From: Acetothermia bacterium UBA3571
Lineage (GTDB): Bacteria; Bipolaricaulota; Bipolaricaulia; Bipolaricaulales; Bipolaricaulaceae
Direction of reading: 5' to 3'
Assembly (NCBI GenBank): GCA_002375995.1
Contig: DFNI01000044.1
Span: 29,763-93,762 of the forward strand
Length of the DNA stretch: 64,000 nucleotides
Of this stretch, positions 33,231-41,859 are shown one piece after another (the first letter of the stretch is position 1; each line of letters begins with the position of its first letter). A program made the translations under genes and the position numbers. Under the pieces are notes generated by a model. The model saw nothing but the letters and a program-made list of their open reading frames with translations, was not told the origin of the DNA and made no database searches.

Positions 33231-34304
33231 TTATCCGCCGCCGATCATCTTGGAGTAATACTCCTGGAGATCGTCTGTAATCTCTGCATCCTTCTTGTAG
33301 TCGATAAACACCGCCACGTCGTAGGCCTCCTTTGGCGGGAACTTCTCCAAGACCTCGGGGGGAAGCTTGACGGTGGGGTTCATGGGGTGCACGAAGGCCT
33401 TGGCGTAGAGGACCTGACCCTCGCCACAAAGGAGGTATTCCAGGAACAGGCGGGCCGTCCAAGGATGGGGCGCGTTCTTCGCCATGATGACGCCGCCGCC
33501 GCTGGAAATGGTCCCGTCTTCGGGGATGATGACCACGGAGTTGATCTGAGGGTTGTCCTCCTTCCACTTGAGGAGGTTATAATCGAAATTAATCAAGATT
33601 CCGATCTCACCACGCTGGAATCGGGCCACGGTAACTAAGGGATCGACGCTTCCTATTAGACCCATGTCGTGGAGCTTCTTGAAGAACTCCACGCCGGCCT
33701 TGTAGTTATAAGGATCACCGGAGAGCGCGTAAGCAGCGGCTTCGATGGTATTGACGCCGGTCCCCGTGGCCCTCGGGTCGAGGTAGCCGATTAGGCCCTT
33801 GTAGGCGGGGTTGAGAAGGTCCTTCCACGTCCGCGGCACGGGCTTGACGATGTCGACGTTCACCAGGAAGCCTAATGTCCCCCAGTACGCTGCCTGCCAG
33901 ACGCTACCGGTATTGGGATCCACCCCGTGCTGAGACTCGGGCCAGACGTCCCAACAGCTGCACTGGTAGTCGGAGGTGAGCCCACGGGAGGCGAGCACAG
34001 ATGCGAGCGAGGGTTTGAGGTCAGCCACGTCGTTCTTAGTGGCGTTTTCCTCCGTCATGCGGGCGAGCACCACCGAGCTCCCCATGTCGATGTCATGTTG
34101 TACGATGCCGTAGAGTTCCTCGAAGTAGCCGTAGATCTCACCGTAGTTGGCCCACGTTTCCGGCATCCCGTAGCTGAAGATGACGCCACCCTCGGCCTTG
34201 GCCTTCTCCACGAGAAGTTGGACGTAGTAGTCCCACGCCGGGGTAGCAACGGCCGCGAACCCGAGGATCCCCACAACCACCGCAAGTACCAACGCTTTCT
34301 TCAT
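33231..34304 (-). CDS. ABC transporter solute-binding protein (family 1/6 type)
   Basis: Periplasmic receptor of 357 residues for the amine/iron-type importer. The signal peptide spans about residues 1-24 (MKKALVLAVVVGILGFAAVA) with no lipobox. GGVIFSYGMPETWANYGEIYGYFEE near the mature N-terminus, NPAYKGLIGYLDPRATGTG, and IVIMAKNAPHPWTARLFLEYLL-like segments fit binding proteins for iron, thiamine or polyamines. GTISSGGGVIMAKNAPHP is the ligand-side strand near residue 280. The ATG at 34304 has AAGGAGGG upstream; the longer reading to 34691 is not supported. Confidence 0.85.
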   Translation of the reverse strand: MKKALVLAVVVGILGFAAVATPAWDYYVQLLVEKAKAEGGVIFSYGMPETWANYGEIYGYFEELYGIVQHDIDMGSSVVLARMTEENATKNDVADLKPSLASVLASRGLTSDYQCSCWDVWPESQHGVDPNTGSVWQAAYWGTLGFLVNVDIVKPVPRTWKDLLNPAYKGLIGYLDPRATGTGVNTIEAAAYALSGDPYNYKAGVEFFKKLHDMGLIGSVDPLVTVARFQRGEIGILINFDYNLLKWKEDNPQINSVVIIPEDGTISSGGGVIMAKNAPHPWTARLFLEYLLCGEGQVLYAKAFVHPMNPTVKLPPEVLEKFPPKEAYDVAVFIDYKKDAEITDDLQEYYSKMIGGG

Positions 34305-34363
34305 TACACCCTCCTTTCCCAAAACGCGGTTTTTGCGAAAAAAGCGGATTCCCTCCTGCCCCA

Positions 34364-35470
34364 TCACCTCCTCACACAAGAGTTTTTGAACACCACCGCG
34401 TCCTCCGGGGAGAAGCAAAGGTAGACCCGTTGTCCGCGCTCGGGGGTAATGCGTTCCTTGGTGGGGACGTCGATCTTCACCTCGGTCCCGTCCCCCAATT
34501 TCACCTCTACTCGCATGATCGATCCCAGGAAGGTAACGAATCCCACTTCCCCGGGGACAACGTTGTGGCCTTGGGGAACTGCTTCGCGCTCGAAGGCAAG
34601 TTCCAGGCGTTCCGGGCGGACTCCAAGTGAGACCTCCTCGCCCGGGGCCACCTCCGCTCCGGAAGGGAAGGCAAGCAGGCTGTCGTGCCACTTTAGCTTT
34701 GGCCCCTCGGAGGTGTCCACCGCCACGCCGGAGAAGAAGTTCATCGTGCCTACGAACGAGGCTACGAAGAGGGTCTGGGGCCTGAAATAGATCTCGGTGG
34801 GGGGACCTACCTGTTCGATATAACCCTCATTCATAACCACGATATGGTCTGAGATTGACAAGGCTTCTTCCTGATCATGAGTGACATACAGAGTCGTGAT
34901 CCCCAACTTCTGTTGTAATTGCCTTATCTCCTCCCGCAACTGTACACGTATCTTGGCATCAAGGGCGGAAAGAGGTTCGTCCAAAAGGAGGATCTTGGGC
35001 GATCGGGCTAAGGCTCTGGCTAGAGCGACTCGCTGTTTTTGGCCTCCCGATAGCTGGGTTACATAACGCCTCTCCAATCCCTTCAAACGAACGAGGGCGA
35101 GGTATTCAGCGACCTTCTCGCATATCTCCCTCTTCGGACGCTTCGCGATCTTCATCGGGAACGCGACGTTTTGAAACACGGTCATATGCGGGAAAAGGGC
35201 ATAGTTCTGGAAAACCATCCCTACATCCCTTCTCTCGGGAGGGACGTGGGTCACTTCATGTCCAAAGATGAAAACCCGGCCCGTATCGGGGCGCTCGAAT
35301 CCCGCCACGATCCGCAACGTCGTGGTCTTGCCACATCCGGAGGGTCCCAACAGGGTTACGAGCTCTCCTCGTTGGACCTCGAGGGAGAACTCGGCCACCG
35401 CCACCACATTCCCAAAGCGCTTGCTGACCTCGTTTATCTCCACAGCCGCGCTCGCCATCCCCGATGTCAT
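34364..35470 (-). CDS. ABC transporter ATPase (PotA/FbpC/CysA-like)
   Basis: A 368-residue import ATPase: Walker A LLGPSGCGKTTTLR at about residue 40, Q-loop MVFQNYALFPHMTV, signature LSGGQKQRVALARALA, Walker B ILLLDEPLSALDAK and the His switch YVTHDQEEAL. The C-terminal third is a TOBE domain (SLGVRPERLELAFE), common in spermidine, sugar, sulfate and iron importers. The ATG at 35470 overlaps the lacI stop (ATGA) with GGAGGAAG just upstream, so it is translated right after the regulator. It is the only importer in this window to carry its own ATPase. Confidence 0.92.
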   Translation of the reverse strand: MTSGMASAAVEINEVSKRFGNVVAVAEFSLEVQRGELVTLLGPSGCGKTTTLRIVAGFERPDTGRVFIFGHEVTHVPPERRDVGMVFQNYALFPHMTVFQNVAFPMKIAKRPKREICEKVAEYLALVRLKGLERRYVTQLSGGQKQRVALARALARSPKILLLDEPLSALDAKIRVQLREEIRQLQQKLGITTLYVTHDQEEALSISDHIVVMNEGYIEQVGPPTEIYFRPQTLFVASFVGTMNFFSGVAVDTSEGPKLKWHDSLLAFPSGAEVAPGEEVSLGVRPERLELAFEREAVPQGHNVVPGEVGFVTFLGSIMRVEVKLGDGTEVKIDVPTKERITPERGQRVYLCFSPEDAVVFKNSCVRR

Positions 35471-36492
35471 AACTTCCTCCGTCCCGGCGGTGCTGTGCTG
35501 TCCCGCACCACCAGCCGTGTCCTGAGCCGATACACGCCCGGGGAAGCCTCGCCCCGGAGGGCCTCGTCCAGTAACGAAAAGACCTTTCGCATGATGTTCT
35601 TCACCGGCTGGGCCACAGTGGTCAGACGGGGATAGGTGATCTCGGCGATGTAGCTGTTGTCGAATCCCACCACGGAACAGTCCTCAGGGACCCGGAAGCC
35701 GCGCTCCCCCAACGCCCGAATCATTGCTAGGGCTACCAGGTCGTTGGCACAAACTACAGCCGTGAAACCGAGGCCACGACGGAGGAGTTTCTTGGCGGCC
35801 TTGAAGCCCTCGTCATAAGAGAAATCGCGGCTTTCGACCACGAGCCGCTCCTCTACTTCCAGACCCGCCTCTTGCAAGACATCTCGATATCCACGAAGCC
35901 GTTCGCGGCTGGAAATCAGGTTCAGAGGACCGGTGATACAGGCGATGCGCTCATGTCCCAACGAAATCAGGTGTTCAGTGGCCTGACGTCCCCCGAGGTA
36001 GTTATCCGAGACCACTACCGGCGCGTTTACCCCCTCGACCTCCTCATCTGCCAGGACAACCGCCACTCCATGGGAGATGAGACGGTTGATCTCATCCTTC
36101 TGCGATCCCACTGTGCTGAAGATGATCCCGTCCACGCGTTGTCGTTCCAGGAGCTCCAAGTACGCGCGCTCCTTCTCCAGGCTGTTGTCAGAAGAGCAAA
36201 GGAGGATCCCGTAGCCAGAGGTGTATGCGATACGTTCCAAAGCCAACGTCAGTTGTTGGAAGTAAGGGTTCATCCGATCAGGTATCACAAATCCTATAAT
36301 CTTGCTGGGAGCGCCCCGCAGAGCTTGTGCCAACCGATTGGGCTTGTAACCCAACTCCTCGATGGCCTTGGCGACCCTCTGATAGGTCTCGGGCCGCATG
36401 TTTCCCTCTATCTTGCCGTTGAGCACGCGGGAGACAGTGGAGACAGAAACCCCCGCCCGCTTAGCGATATCCGCGATCGTTACTTTACGCAT
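35467..36492 (-). CDS. LacI-family transcription regulator of the amine-type operon
   Basis: A 341-residue repressor: HTH at residues 1-50 (VTIADIAKRAGVSVSTVSRVLNGK with the hinge EELGYKPNRLAQAL), followed by a periplasmic-binding-like effector domain (IGFVIPDRMNPYFQQL, VSDNYLGGRQATEHLISLGH, SVVGFDNSYIAEITYPRLTTVAQP). It is the first gene of the operon and starts the minus-strand transcript from a TTGACT-17-TATAGT promoter (36526-36554). The 27-bp imperfect palindrome just downstream (36498-36524) suggests autoregulation. The effector is unknown; the family usually binds sugars or nucleosides, whereas the operon looks amine-directed. Confidence 0.88.
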   Translation of the reverse strand: MRKVTIADIAKRAGVSVSTVSRVLNGKIEGNMRPETYQRVAKAIEELGYKPNRLAQALRGAPSKIIGFVIPDRMNPYFQQLTLALERIAYTSGYGILLCSSDNSLEKERAYLELLERQRVDGIIFSTVGSQKDEINRLISHGVAVVLADEEVEGVNAPVVVSDNYLGGRQATEHLISLGHERIACITGPLNLISSRERLRGYRDVLQEAGLEVEERLVVESRDFSYDEGFKAAKKLLRRGLGFTAVVCANDLVALAMIRALGERGFRVPEDCSVVGFDNSYIAEITYPRLTTVAQPVKNIMRKVFSLLDEALRGEASPGVYRLRTRLVVRDSTAPPGRRKL

Positions 36493-36497
36493 CTGTC

Positions 36498-36524
36498 CGA
36501 TAAGGTTTTCGTAAATCGTTATCG
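36498..36524. promoter_or_regulatory. 27-bp imperfect palindrome, likely LacI-family operator
   Basis: Ten of thirteen base pairs match around a central G at 36511; the outer arms CGATAA and TTATCG are perfect. It begins just downstream of the -10 box of the lacI operon and covers the expected start of transcription, the usual place for a repressor site. It suggests autoregulation by the LacI protein whose gene begins at 36492. Confidence 0.62.
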
Positions 36525-36525
36525 C

Positions 36526-36554
36526 ACTATACCGTTAACAGAGATACGAGTCAA
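36526..36554 (-). promoter_or_regulatory. promoter of the lacI-led minus-strand operon
   Basis: On the minus strand: TTGACT (36549-36554), 17-bp spacer, TATAGT (36526-36531). Near-consensus. The transcript would start near 36519, 27 bases before the lacI ATG. Confidence 0.78.
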
Positions 36555-36617
36555 GCGCGGCCAAGGAGGCCGTGTCCACAAACACCTTTAATCAATGGGT
36601 GAAACTCAGTTTCTCGC

Positions 36618-36647
36618 TTGTCCTCCGCTCCGCGTGGTGGTTATACT
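36618..36647 (+). promoter_or_regulatory. promoter of the AOR-hutI-ispE genes
   Basis: TTGTCC (36618-36623), 18-bp spacer, TATACT (36642-36647), about 42 bases before the AOR ATG, which has its own strong ribosome site. Confidence 0.6.
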
Positions 36648-36689
36648 GCCTATGCATTAGCTTTTTCGTTTCCGGAAAGGAGGAAAGGG

Positions 36690-38573
36690 ATGAAAGGTGT
36701 TTGGGGGAAGGCCCTCTTCGTGGACCTGACCACGGGCTCGGTGGAGGAAAAAACCATTCCCGAGGGGGTCATGCGGAGGTTCCTGGGGGGCGTGGGGCTC
36801 GGGGGATACTACCTCGTGGAACTCGCGCCGCAGGGCGCCGACCCCCTAGGGCCGGATAACCCGCTGGTGGTCACTCCCGGGCTCCTCACCGGGAGCCCCA
36901 TTCCCACCGCCTCTAAGACCGTGTTCTGCTTCAAATCCCCCCAGACGGGGTTCTTCGGGCGCTCCGTGGCCGGGGCCAAACTAGGGGTGGAGCTCAGGCG
37001 AGCGGGCTACGACGCCATCGTGATCACCGGGAAGAGCGCAAAGCCCGTGGCCCTGGTGGTGGAAGACGGAAACGCCCGCCTCGAGGACGCCGGCGACCTC
37101 TGGGGCCTGGACGTCTTCGCCACCCAAAAAGCCTTAGCGGAGAAGTATCCCGGGTTCCGCACCGCGGTCATCGGCCCCGCGGGGGAGAAGCTCTCCCGCA
37201 TCGCGTGCATCGACTGCGATGGAAGGCAGGCGGGCCGCGCCGGGGGCGGCGCCGTTATGGGAGCAAAGTTTCTTAAGGCCATCGTGGTCAAGGGCTCCAA
37301 GACCCCGGAGTACGCCTGCCCTGATACCCTGAAGGAGCTCGCCAAGAAATGGAACGAAATCATCCGGGACCACCCCGCCACCAAGGCCGACATGGGCTAC
37401 GGGACCGGGGAGTTCCTGGACTGGATGAACCGCGAATCGGGAACCTTCCCCTCCCGCAACTGGCAGTGGGGCTACTTCAAGAGCGCCTACGAGCGGGCCG
37501 GCGAGGGAAAGATCGAGCTCGATCCCTACTACTGGGTCCCTAAGTACTCCAAGCGGAACGTGGCCTGCCCCGGATGCACCAAGCCCTGCGGGAAACTCTT
37601 CGTGATCGAGGAAGGGAAGTACGCAGGGGTGGAGATCGACGGCCCCGAGTACGAGACCCTGTACTCATTGGGCGGGGCGCCGGAGATCGCCTCCATCGAG
37701 GCGGTGGCCAAGGCCAACGAGATCTGCGATCGCCTGGGAATCGACACCATCTCCGCCGGGTTGACCCTCTCCTGGGCCATGGAGGCCTCCGAGCGGGGGT
37801 ACCTCTCCGCGGAGGACCTCGACGGGATTGAACTCCGTTTCGGCAACGAGGACGCCTTCCTCGCGGCGCTGGAGCGGATGGGAAAGAAAGAGGGAAAGGT
37901 CGGGGAGCTTTTGAGCGACGGCGTAAAAAGCGCCTGCGAGCGCCTGGGTAAGGGCGAGGAGTTCGCCATCCATATCAAGGGGCTTGAGCTTCCCGCCTAC
38001 GATATCCGCGGTTCCAAGGGGGTGGCGTTGGCCTTCGCCGTCTCCTACCGCGGCGGCTGCCACCTCACCGCCTGTGCCTACGGCCCCGAGTACGGCGGGG
38101 CGTGGTGGAAATTCGAGAAGGTGGACCGCCGCTCCATCCACGGGAAGGGCCCGTTCATCAAGCTCCTCGAGGACCTGATGGCGGTCTACGATGTCCTCGG
38201 CGTCTGTAAGTTCTCCCGCCACATCTTCTTCCTGGAGGGGCTTCCGGAAATGGTGGAGGCGGCCACGGGCCTCGAACTCACGGGGGCGGAACTCCTTGCA
38301 GTTGGTGAGCGGCTGGTGAACCTCGCCCGTGTTTTCAACGTGCGGGAGGGCCTCACCCGGGCCAACGACCACATCCCGCCCCGAGTCTGGCGGGATCCCA
38401 TCCCCGAGGGGCCATCGGCCGGCGACCGCGTATCCGAGGAGGAGCTCCAGGCGATGCTGGACGACTACTACGCCGCCCGGGGCTGGAGCCGGGAGGGTGT
38501 CCCCCTCAAGGCGGTGCTCTTGGCTCTGGACCTCGCGGAGCTCGTGGACCACGGGGCGGGGAACGTGGGTTGA
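36690..38573 (+). CDS. aldehyde:ferredoxin oxidoreductase family protein (tungsten type)
   Basis: Oxidises aldehydes to acids with ferredoxin as electron acceptor, using a tungsten-pterin cofactor and a [4Fe-4S] cluster. The 627-residue protein has the N-terminal AOR domain (MKGVWGKALFVDLTTGSVEEKTI, GYYLVELAP, TASKTVFCFKSPQTGFFGRS). The cluster cysteines are C293, C296 and C300 in ACPGCTKPCG and C506 in LGVCKFSRH. Length is normal for the family. The ATG at 36690 follows AAAGGAGGAAAGG. A TTGTCC-18-TATACT promoter (36618-36647) precedes it. It is co-directional with hutI, starting 10 bp later, so they probably share a transcript. The exact aldehyde is unknown. Confidence 0.9.
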   Translation: MKGVWGKALFVDLTTGSVEEKTIPEGVMRRFLGGVGLGGYYLVELAPQGADPLGPDNPLVVTPGLLTGSPIPTASKTVFCFKSPQTGFFGRSVAGAKLGVELRRAGYDAIVITGKSAKPVALVVEDGNARLEDAGDLWGLDVFATQKALAEKYPGFRTAVIGPAGEKLSRIACIDCDGRQAGRAGGGAVMGAKFLKAIVVKGSKTPEYACPDTLKELAKKWNEIIRDHPATKADMGYGTGEFLDWMNRESGTFPSRNWQWGYFKSAYERAGEGKIELDPYYWVPKYSKRNVACPGCTKPCGKLFVIEEGKYAGVEIDGPEYETLYSLGGAPEIASIEAVAKANEICDRLGIDTISAGLTLSWAMEASERGYLSAEDLDGIELRFGNEDAFLAALERMGKKEGKVGELLSDGVKSACERLGKGEEFAIHIKGLELPAYDIRGSKGVALAFAVSYRGGCHLTACAYGPEYGGAWWKFEKVDRRSIHGKGPFIKLLEDLMAVYDVLGVCKFSRHIFFLEGLPEMVEAATGLELTGAELLAVGERLVNLARVFNVREGLTRANDHIPPRVWRDPIPEGPSAGDRVSEEELQAMLDDYYAARGWSREGVPLKAVLLALDLAELVDHGAGNVG

Positions 38574-38582
38574 TCCCGGGCG

Positions 38583-39803
38583 ATGGGTGATCTACTCGTC
38601 GTGAACATCGGCGAGCTCGTGACCCCGCGGGGCTCCGGTCCGCTCCGGGGACCCGCGATGTCCGAGCTCTCGTGTATTCGGGATGCCTTCGTAGAGGTCC
38701 GGGGGGGAAAAGTCGCCGCGGTGGGCCCAACGGAAAAGGCTCCGCGGGACTTCCCCGGGGAAGTCCTGGACGCCGGGGGGCGGGTGGTCACCCCCGGGCT
38801 CGTGGATCCCCATACCCACCTCGTCTTCGCCGGCTCCCGGGTGGAGGAATACCTGCGTCGGGCCCGGGGCGAGCGCTACACCGGCGGGGGGATCCTCGTC
38901 ACTACGGAGGCCACGCGGAAGGCCACCGAGGATGAACTGGTGGAGCTCGCCCTCCCCAGGCTCAAGAAGATGCTCCGCTGCGGGGTGACGACGGTGGAAG
39001 CCAAATCCGGCTACGGTCTTGCCCCCGAGGCGGAGCTCGCGATCCTGCGGGCGATAAAGCGGCTCGGGGAGACCGTCCCCCAGCGTATCGTTCCCACCTT
39101 CCTCGGGGCCCACGCCTTCCCCCCCGACTGCGGGCGGGAGGAGTACATCGACCTCATCGTGGAGGAGATGATACCCCGGGTAGCGCAGGAGGGGCTCGCG
39201 CGCTTCTGCGACGTCTTCTGCGACAAAGGCTTCTACACCGTGGACGAGGCGCGGCGGATCCTGGAGGCGGGGAAACATCACGGGCTCGTTCCGAAGCTCC
39301 ACGCCGACGAGCTCGCCCATGTGGGGGCGACGGAGCTCGCCGCAGAGGTGGGGGCCATCTCCGCCGATCATCTCCTGCACGTGTCCGACGCCGGGATCGA
39401 GGCCATGGCCGAGGCGGGCACAGTGGCGGTGCTCCTTCCCGGAACGGCGTTCGTGATCGACGAGCCCTACCCCCCGGCGCGAAAGCTCATCGAGGCCGGG
39501 GTACCGGTAGCCATCTCCACCGACTTCAACCCCGGGAGCTCCCCTGTGCTCTCTCTTCCCTTCGTCATGCGCCTGGGGATCCTCAAGCTGAAACTGACGC
39601 CGGAGGAGGTCCTCTGCGCCGCCACCCTGAACGCCGCGGCGGCGGTGGGGCTCGCCGGCGAGGTAGGGAACCTGGAGCCGGGGAAGGCTGGAGACCTCGT
39701 GATCTGGGATCTTAAGGACTGGCGCGAGCTCTTTTACTGGTTCGGGGATGATATGGCTTCCCGAGTAGTCATCGGCGGGGAGGTAGTTTGGGCCTCGCCC
39801 TGA
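38583..39803 (+). CDS. hutI: imidazolonepropionase
   Basis: Hydrolyses 4-imidazolone-5-propanoate to formiminoglutamate in histidine breakdown. The 406-residue amidohydrolase has metal motifs in TPGLVDPHTHLVFAGSR, the family mark ALPRLKKMLRCGVTTVEAKSGYG, LHADELAHVG, ISADHLLHVSDAG and the ISTDFNPGSSP segment; all are typical of HutI. No hutH, hutU or hutG is in the window, so either those genes are elsewhere or the protein acts on another imidazolone-like compound. It sits 9 bp after the AOR gene and overlaps ispE by 16 bp, an unusual pairing. Confidence 0.87.
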   Translation: MGDLLVVNIGELVTPRGSGPLRGPAMSELSCIRDAFVEVRGGKVAAVGPTEKAPRDFPGEVLDAGGRVVTPGLVDPHTHLVFAGSRVEEYLRRARGERYTGGGILVTTEATRKATEDELVELALPRLKKMLRCGVTTVEAKSGYGLAPEAELAILRAIKRLGETVPQRIVPTFLGAHAFPPDCGREEYIDLIVEEMIPRVAQEGLARFCDVFCDKGFYTVDEARRILEAGKHHGLVPKLHADELAHVGATELAAEVGAISADHLLHVSDAGIEAMAEAGTVAVLLPGTAFVIDEPYPPARKLIEAGVPVAISTDFNPGSSPVLSLPFVMRLGILKLKLTPEEVLCAATLNAAAAVGLAGEVGNLEPGKAGDLVIWDLKDWRELFYWFGDDMASRVVIGGEVVWASP

Positions 39804-40624
39804 AGGCCTACGCGAAGCTGAACCTAACCCTTACGATCACCGGGCGCCGCCCCGATGGCTATCACACGCTGCGGTCGCTGGTGGTGGCCGTGGATTGGGC
39901 CGACGAGGTGCACTTAGAGACCATCCCTAGGAAAAGGATCGAGCTCCGCACGATGCCCGACCTCCATATTCCCCACGGGGAGAACCTGGTTTACCGGGCG
40001 GCGGAACTCCTGTGGAGGCAGTTCTTGCCACGGGAGGGGGTGAGGATCGTCCTCCTCAAGGACATCCCCATGGGGGCGGGACTCGGCGGTGGCTCCTCGG
40101 ATGCCGCGGCGACGCTTGTGGGGCTGAACGAGCTGTGGGAGTTGGGCTTAAGTTCGGAGGAACTGAAAAAGTTCGCGCGGGAGTTGGGGGCCGACGTCCC
40201 GTTCTTCCTCGGTGAGAGCCCGGCGTGGATGGAGGGAATAGGGGACCTTCTGCGTCCCGCCGATGAGGAAATCCCCCCGGCCTTCCTGGTGCTCGTCCCC
40301 CCGTTCCCCTGTCCCACTCCTGAGGTATATCGTCTCTACGACGAGCTACCCAAACCGAAGCCCGGCCCATCGGAAAGGTTCCCCAACGACCTCTGGCCCG
40401 CCGCGGTGAAGCTGAGGCCGGAACTCACCCGCTACGCGAAGGAGCTCGAGGGGCTCGGGGAGATCGGGGTGGGGATGAGCGGGTCGGGGTCGGCGCTTTT
40501 TGCGGCGTTCGACGGGGAGGACGTGGCGGAGTGGGCCATGGACGAGCTCCTGGAGCGGGGGGTAGAAGGCAGGCTCAAGCTGGTACGCCCCCGTCCTTAT
40601 GGCCACGAATTTCTCGGAAATTAG
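39788..40624 (+). CDS. ispE: 4-diphosphocytidyl-2-C-methyl-D-erythritol kinase
   Basis: GHMP kinase of the MEP isoprenoid pathway. The 278-residue protein has the IspE N-terminus AYAKLNLTLTITGRRPDGYHTL and the GHMP ATP loop PMGAGLGGGSSDAAATLVGLNEL. ELGADVPFFLGESPAWMEGIGD carries the substrate loop, and GVGMSGSGSALFAAF is near the C-terminus. The TTG at 39788 is the start, preceded by GGGGAGGT; there is no ATG early enough. It overlaps hutI by 16 bp. It indicates that the organism makes isoprenoids by the bacterial MEP route. Confidence 0.92.
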   Translation: MGLALKAYAKLNLTLTITGRRPDGYHTLRSLVVAVDWADEVHLETIPRKRIELRTMPDLHIPHGENLVYRAAELLWRQFLPREGVRIVLLKDIPMGAGLGGGSSDAAATLVGLNELWELGLSSEELKKFARELGADVPFFLGESPAWMEGIGDLLRPADEEIPPAFLVLVPPFPCPTPEVYRLYDELPKPKPGPSERFPNDLWPAAVKLRPELTRYAKELEGLGEIGVGMSGSGSALFAAFDGEDVAEWAMDELLERGVEGRLKLVRPRPYGHEFLGN

Positions 40625-40683
40625 GGAACACGCCGAGTTGGAGATCTCTCACTTCACGGGGCGAGGGAGACCGGAACGAAACC

Positions 40684-41523
40684 TCACTCTGTCTCCTCAG
40701 GGGGTTGAGGAGCAACTTCCAAATCTAAGACACCGTCGAGACCGGACGCGAACAACTGGGCTTCACTGGAACTGAGGTCGACGCTGTAGATTTCCCCGGC
40801 GAGATGCACGCCCACGTAGGCCCGCTCCTCCTGTACCTTGAGGGCGGTGATCCTCCCATCGAGCGAGGCGATCTGGGGCACTCCTTCGCGGATGTCCACG
40901 CGGTACACTCCGTAGTCCCCCGCCACGTAGTACTCGCCATCCGCATAATCCACCACCAGCATGATTTCAGGGATAATGCTCAGATTAAACAAAGTGAAAA
41001 TCTGGTAAATTTGGGGATCGATCAGGAAGAGACGCTCCAGTACGCTGTCGAGCACCACCAGCTTCTCCTCCGCCATCACTCCGTTCAGGGCTTGGTAAGA
41101 TCCCGGGCTCGGCGGTAAGGTCACAGTGGCTAAGAGATTACCCGAGGCATCGATGAAGTAAATCGCGTCGGCCCGGTTGTCGAAAAGGGCCAGTTTGTCC
41201 CGATCCACCACCGCGAAGTTCAGAAAGAACGGGACCTGGTCGGGGACGGAAATCGAGCGGATGTAGTTCCCCTCCAAATCTAAAACCTGGATCGAGTCTG
41301 TGCTACATTTCGCGTAGAGCTCACCTTCGTGTATGTGGAGGGAATGGCTGGGACATCCCGCTATGAGCGTATGTGAGGTACCGGAGGGAAAAATGGCCAC
41401 CAAGCCCGCGCCGGTGGCCACGTACAGTTCGGGGGACGACGGACCGGGTCCGTTCCACGGCCCCAAACAACCCGCAAGCATTCCCACTGAACCCAAGATA
41501 ATGGTCACTCTTAACCACTTCAT
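40684..41523 (-). CDS. beta-propeller-like lipoprotein, unknown function
   Basis: A 279-residue exported lipoprotein: the signal ends in a lipobox LAGC at residues 16-19. The mature part has about six repeats of strand-type segments (for example LYVATGAGLVAIFPSG, SIQVLDLEGNYIRSISVP, AIYFIDASGNLLATVTLP, GVYRVDIREGVPQIASLDG). This is the pattern of NHL/PQQ-like beta propellers. It has no catalytic motif. The promoter may be TTGGGC (41566-41571) with TAAACT (41542-41547), 18 bp apart. It is convergent with ispE. Confidence 0.68.
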   Translation of the reverse strand: MKWLRVTIILGSVGMLAGCLGPWNGPGPSSPELYVATGAGLVAIFPSGTSHTLIAGCPSHSLHIHEGELYAKCSTDSIQVLDLEGNYIRSISVPDQVPFFLNFAVVDRDKLALFDNRADAIYFIDASGNLLATVTLPPSPGSYQALNGVMAEEKLVVLDSVLERLFLIDPQIYQIFTLFNLSIIPEIMLVVDYADGEYYVAGDYGVYRVDIREGVPQIASLDGRITALKVQEERAYVGVHLAGEIYSVDLSSSEAQLFASGLDGVLDLEVAPQPPEETE

Positions 41524-41664
41524 TCCATTTCACCTCACGCTAGTTTAATTCTGGGATGTGTTTTCGCCCAACAGAGAAAAGGGAGCCTGTGCCGGATCTC
41601 GGCTCTTTGTTTGAAGGTTTTCTGCTAGGACTTATTACCATTACGGCGAATAACGCTAACATTC

Positions 41665-41808
41665 TTAAACGTCTGCGGTGGATTCCGCGGACTTCACACA
41701 CAGCGTCACTTTCTCCACCGCGATCTTCTCATCGTGATGCTCGTAGGGCACACAGTCCGCCACAGATGAGATGCGGAAGGGCGTAATCCGGCGCAAGACC
41801 ATCCTCAT
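41665..41808 (-). CDS. small ORF of 47 residues downstream of the AEC transporter
   Basis: This short reading frame lies on the minus strand 51 bp after the AEC gene in an otherwise empty 336-bp stretch. It begins with ATG (41806-41808, another ATG two codons on) behind an AAGGA ribosome site, and ends with TAA. The peptide includes VADCVPYEHHDEKIAVEKV and has no signal or membrane helix. Most third codon positions are G or C, as in real genes here, and the composition looks protein-like rather than random. A GC-rich inverted repeat (41823-41837) lies in the gap before it. It could be a small real protein or the remnant of a longer gene. Confidence 0.4.
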   Translation of the reverse strand: MRMVLRRITPFRISSVADCVPYEHHDEKIAVEKVTLCVKSAESTADV

Positions 41809-41859
41809 CCTGTTCCTTCCGGAGCCCCATTGGGGCTAAGCCACCGGGCTCCTCTCCGT

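Noticed and set aside
33168..33567. N-terminal extension of the first amine-type permease
   Set aside because: Overlaps the binding-protein gene in another frame; the ATG at 33168 starts directly at the first membrane helix.
41556..41786. 76-residue plus-strand frame in the AEC-lipoprotein gap
   Set aside because: Low-quality composition with no ribosome site; the minus-strand 47-codon frame in the same stretch is better supported.
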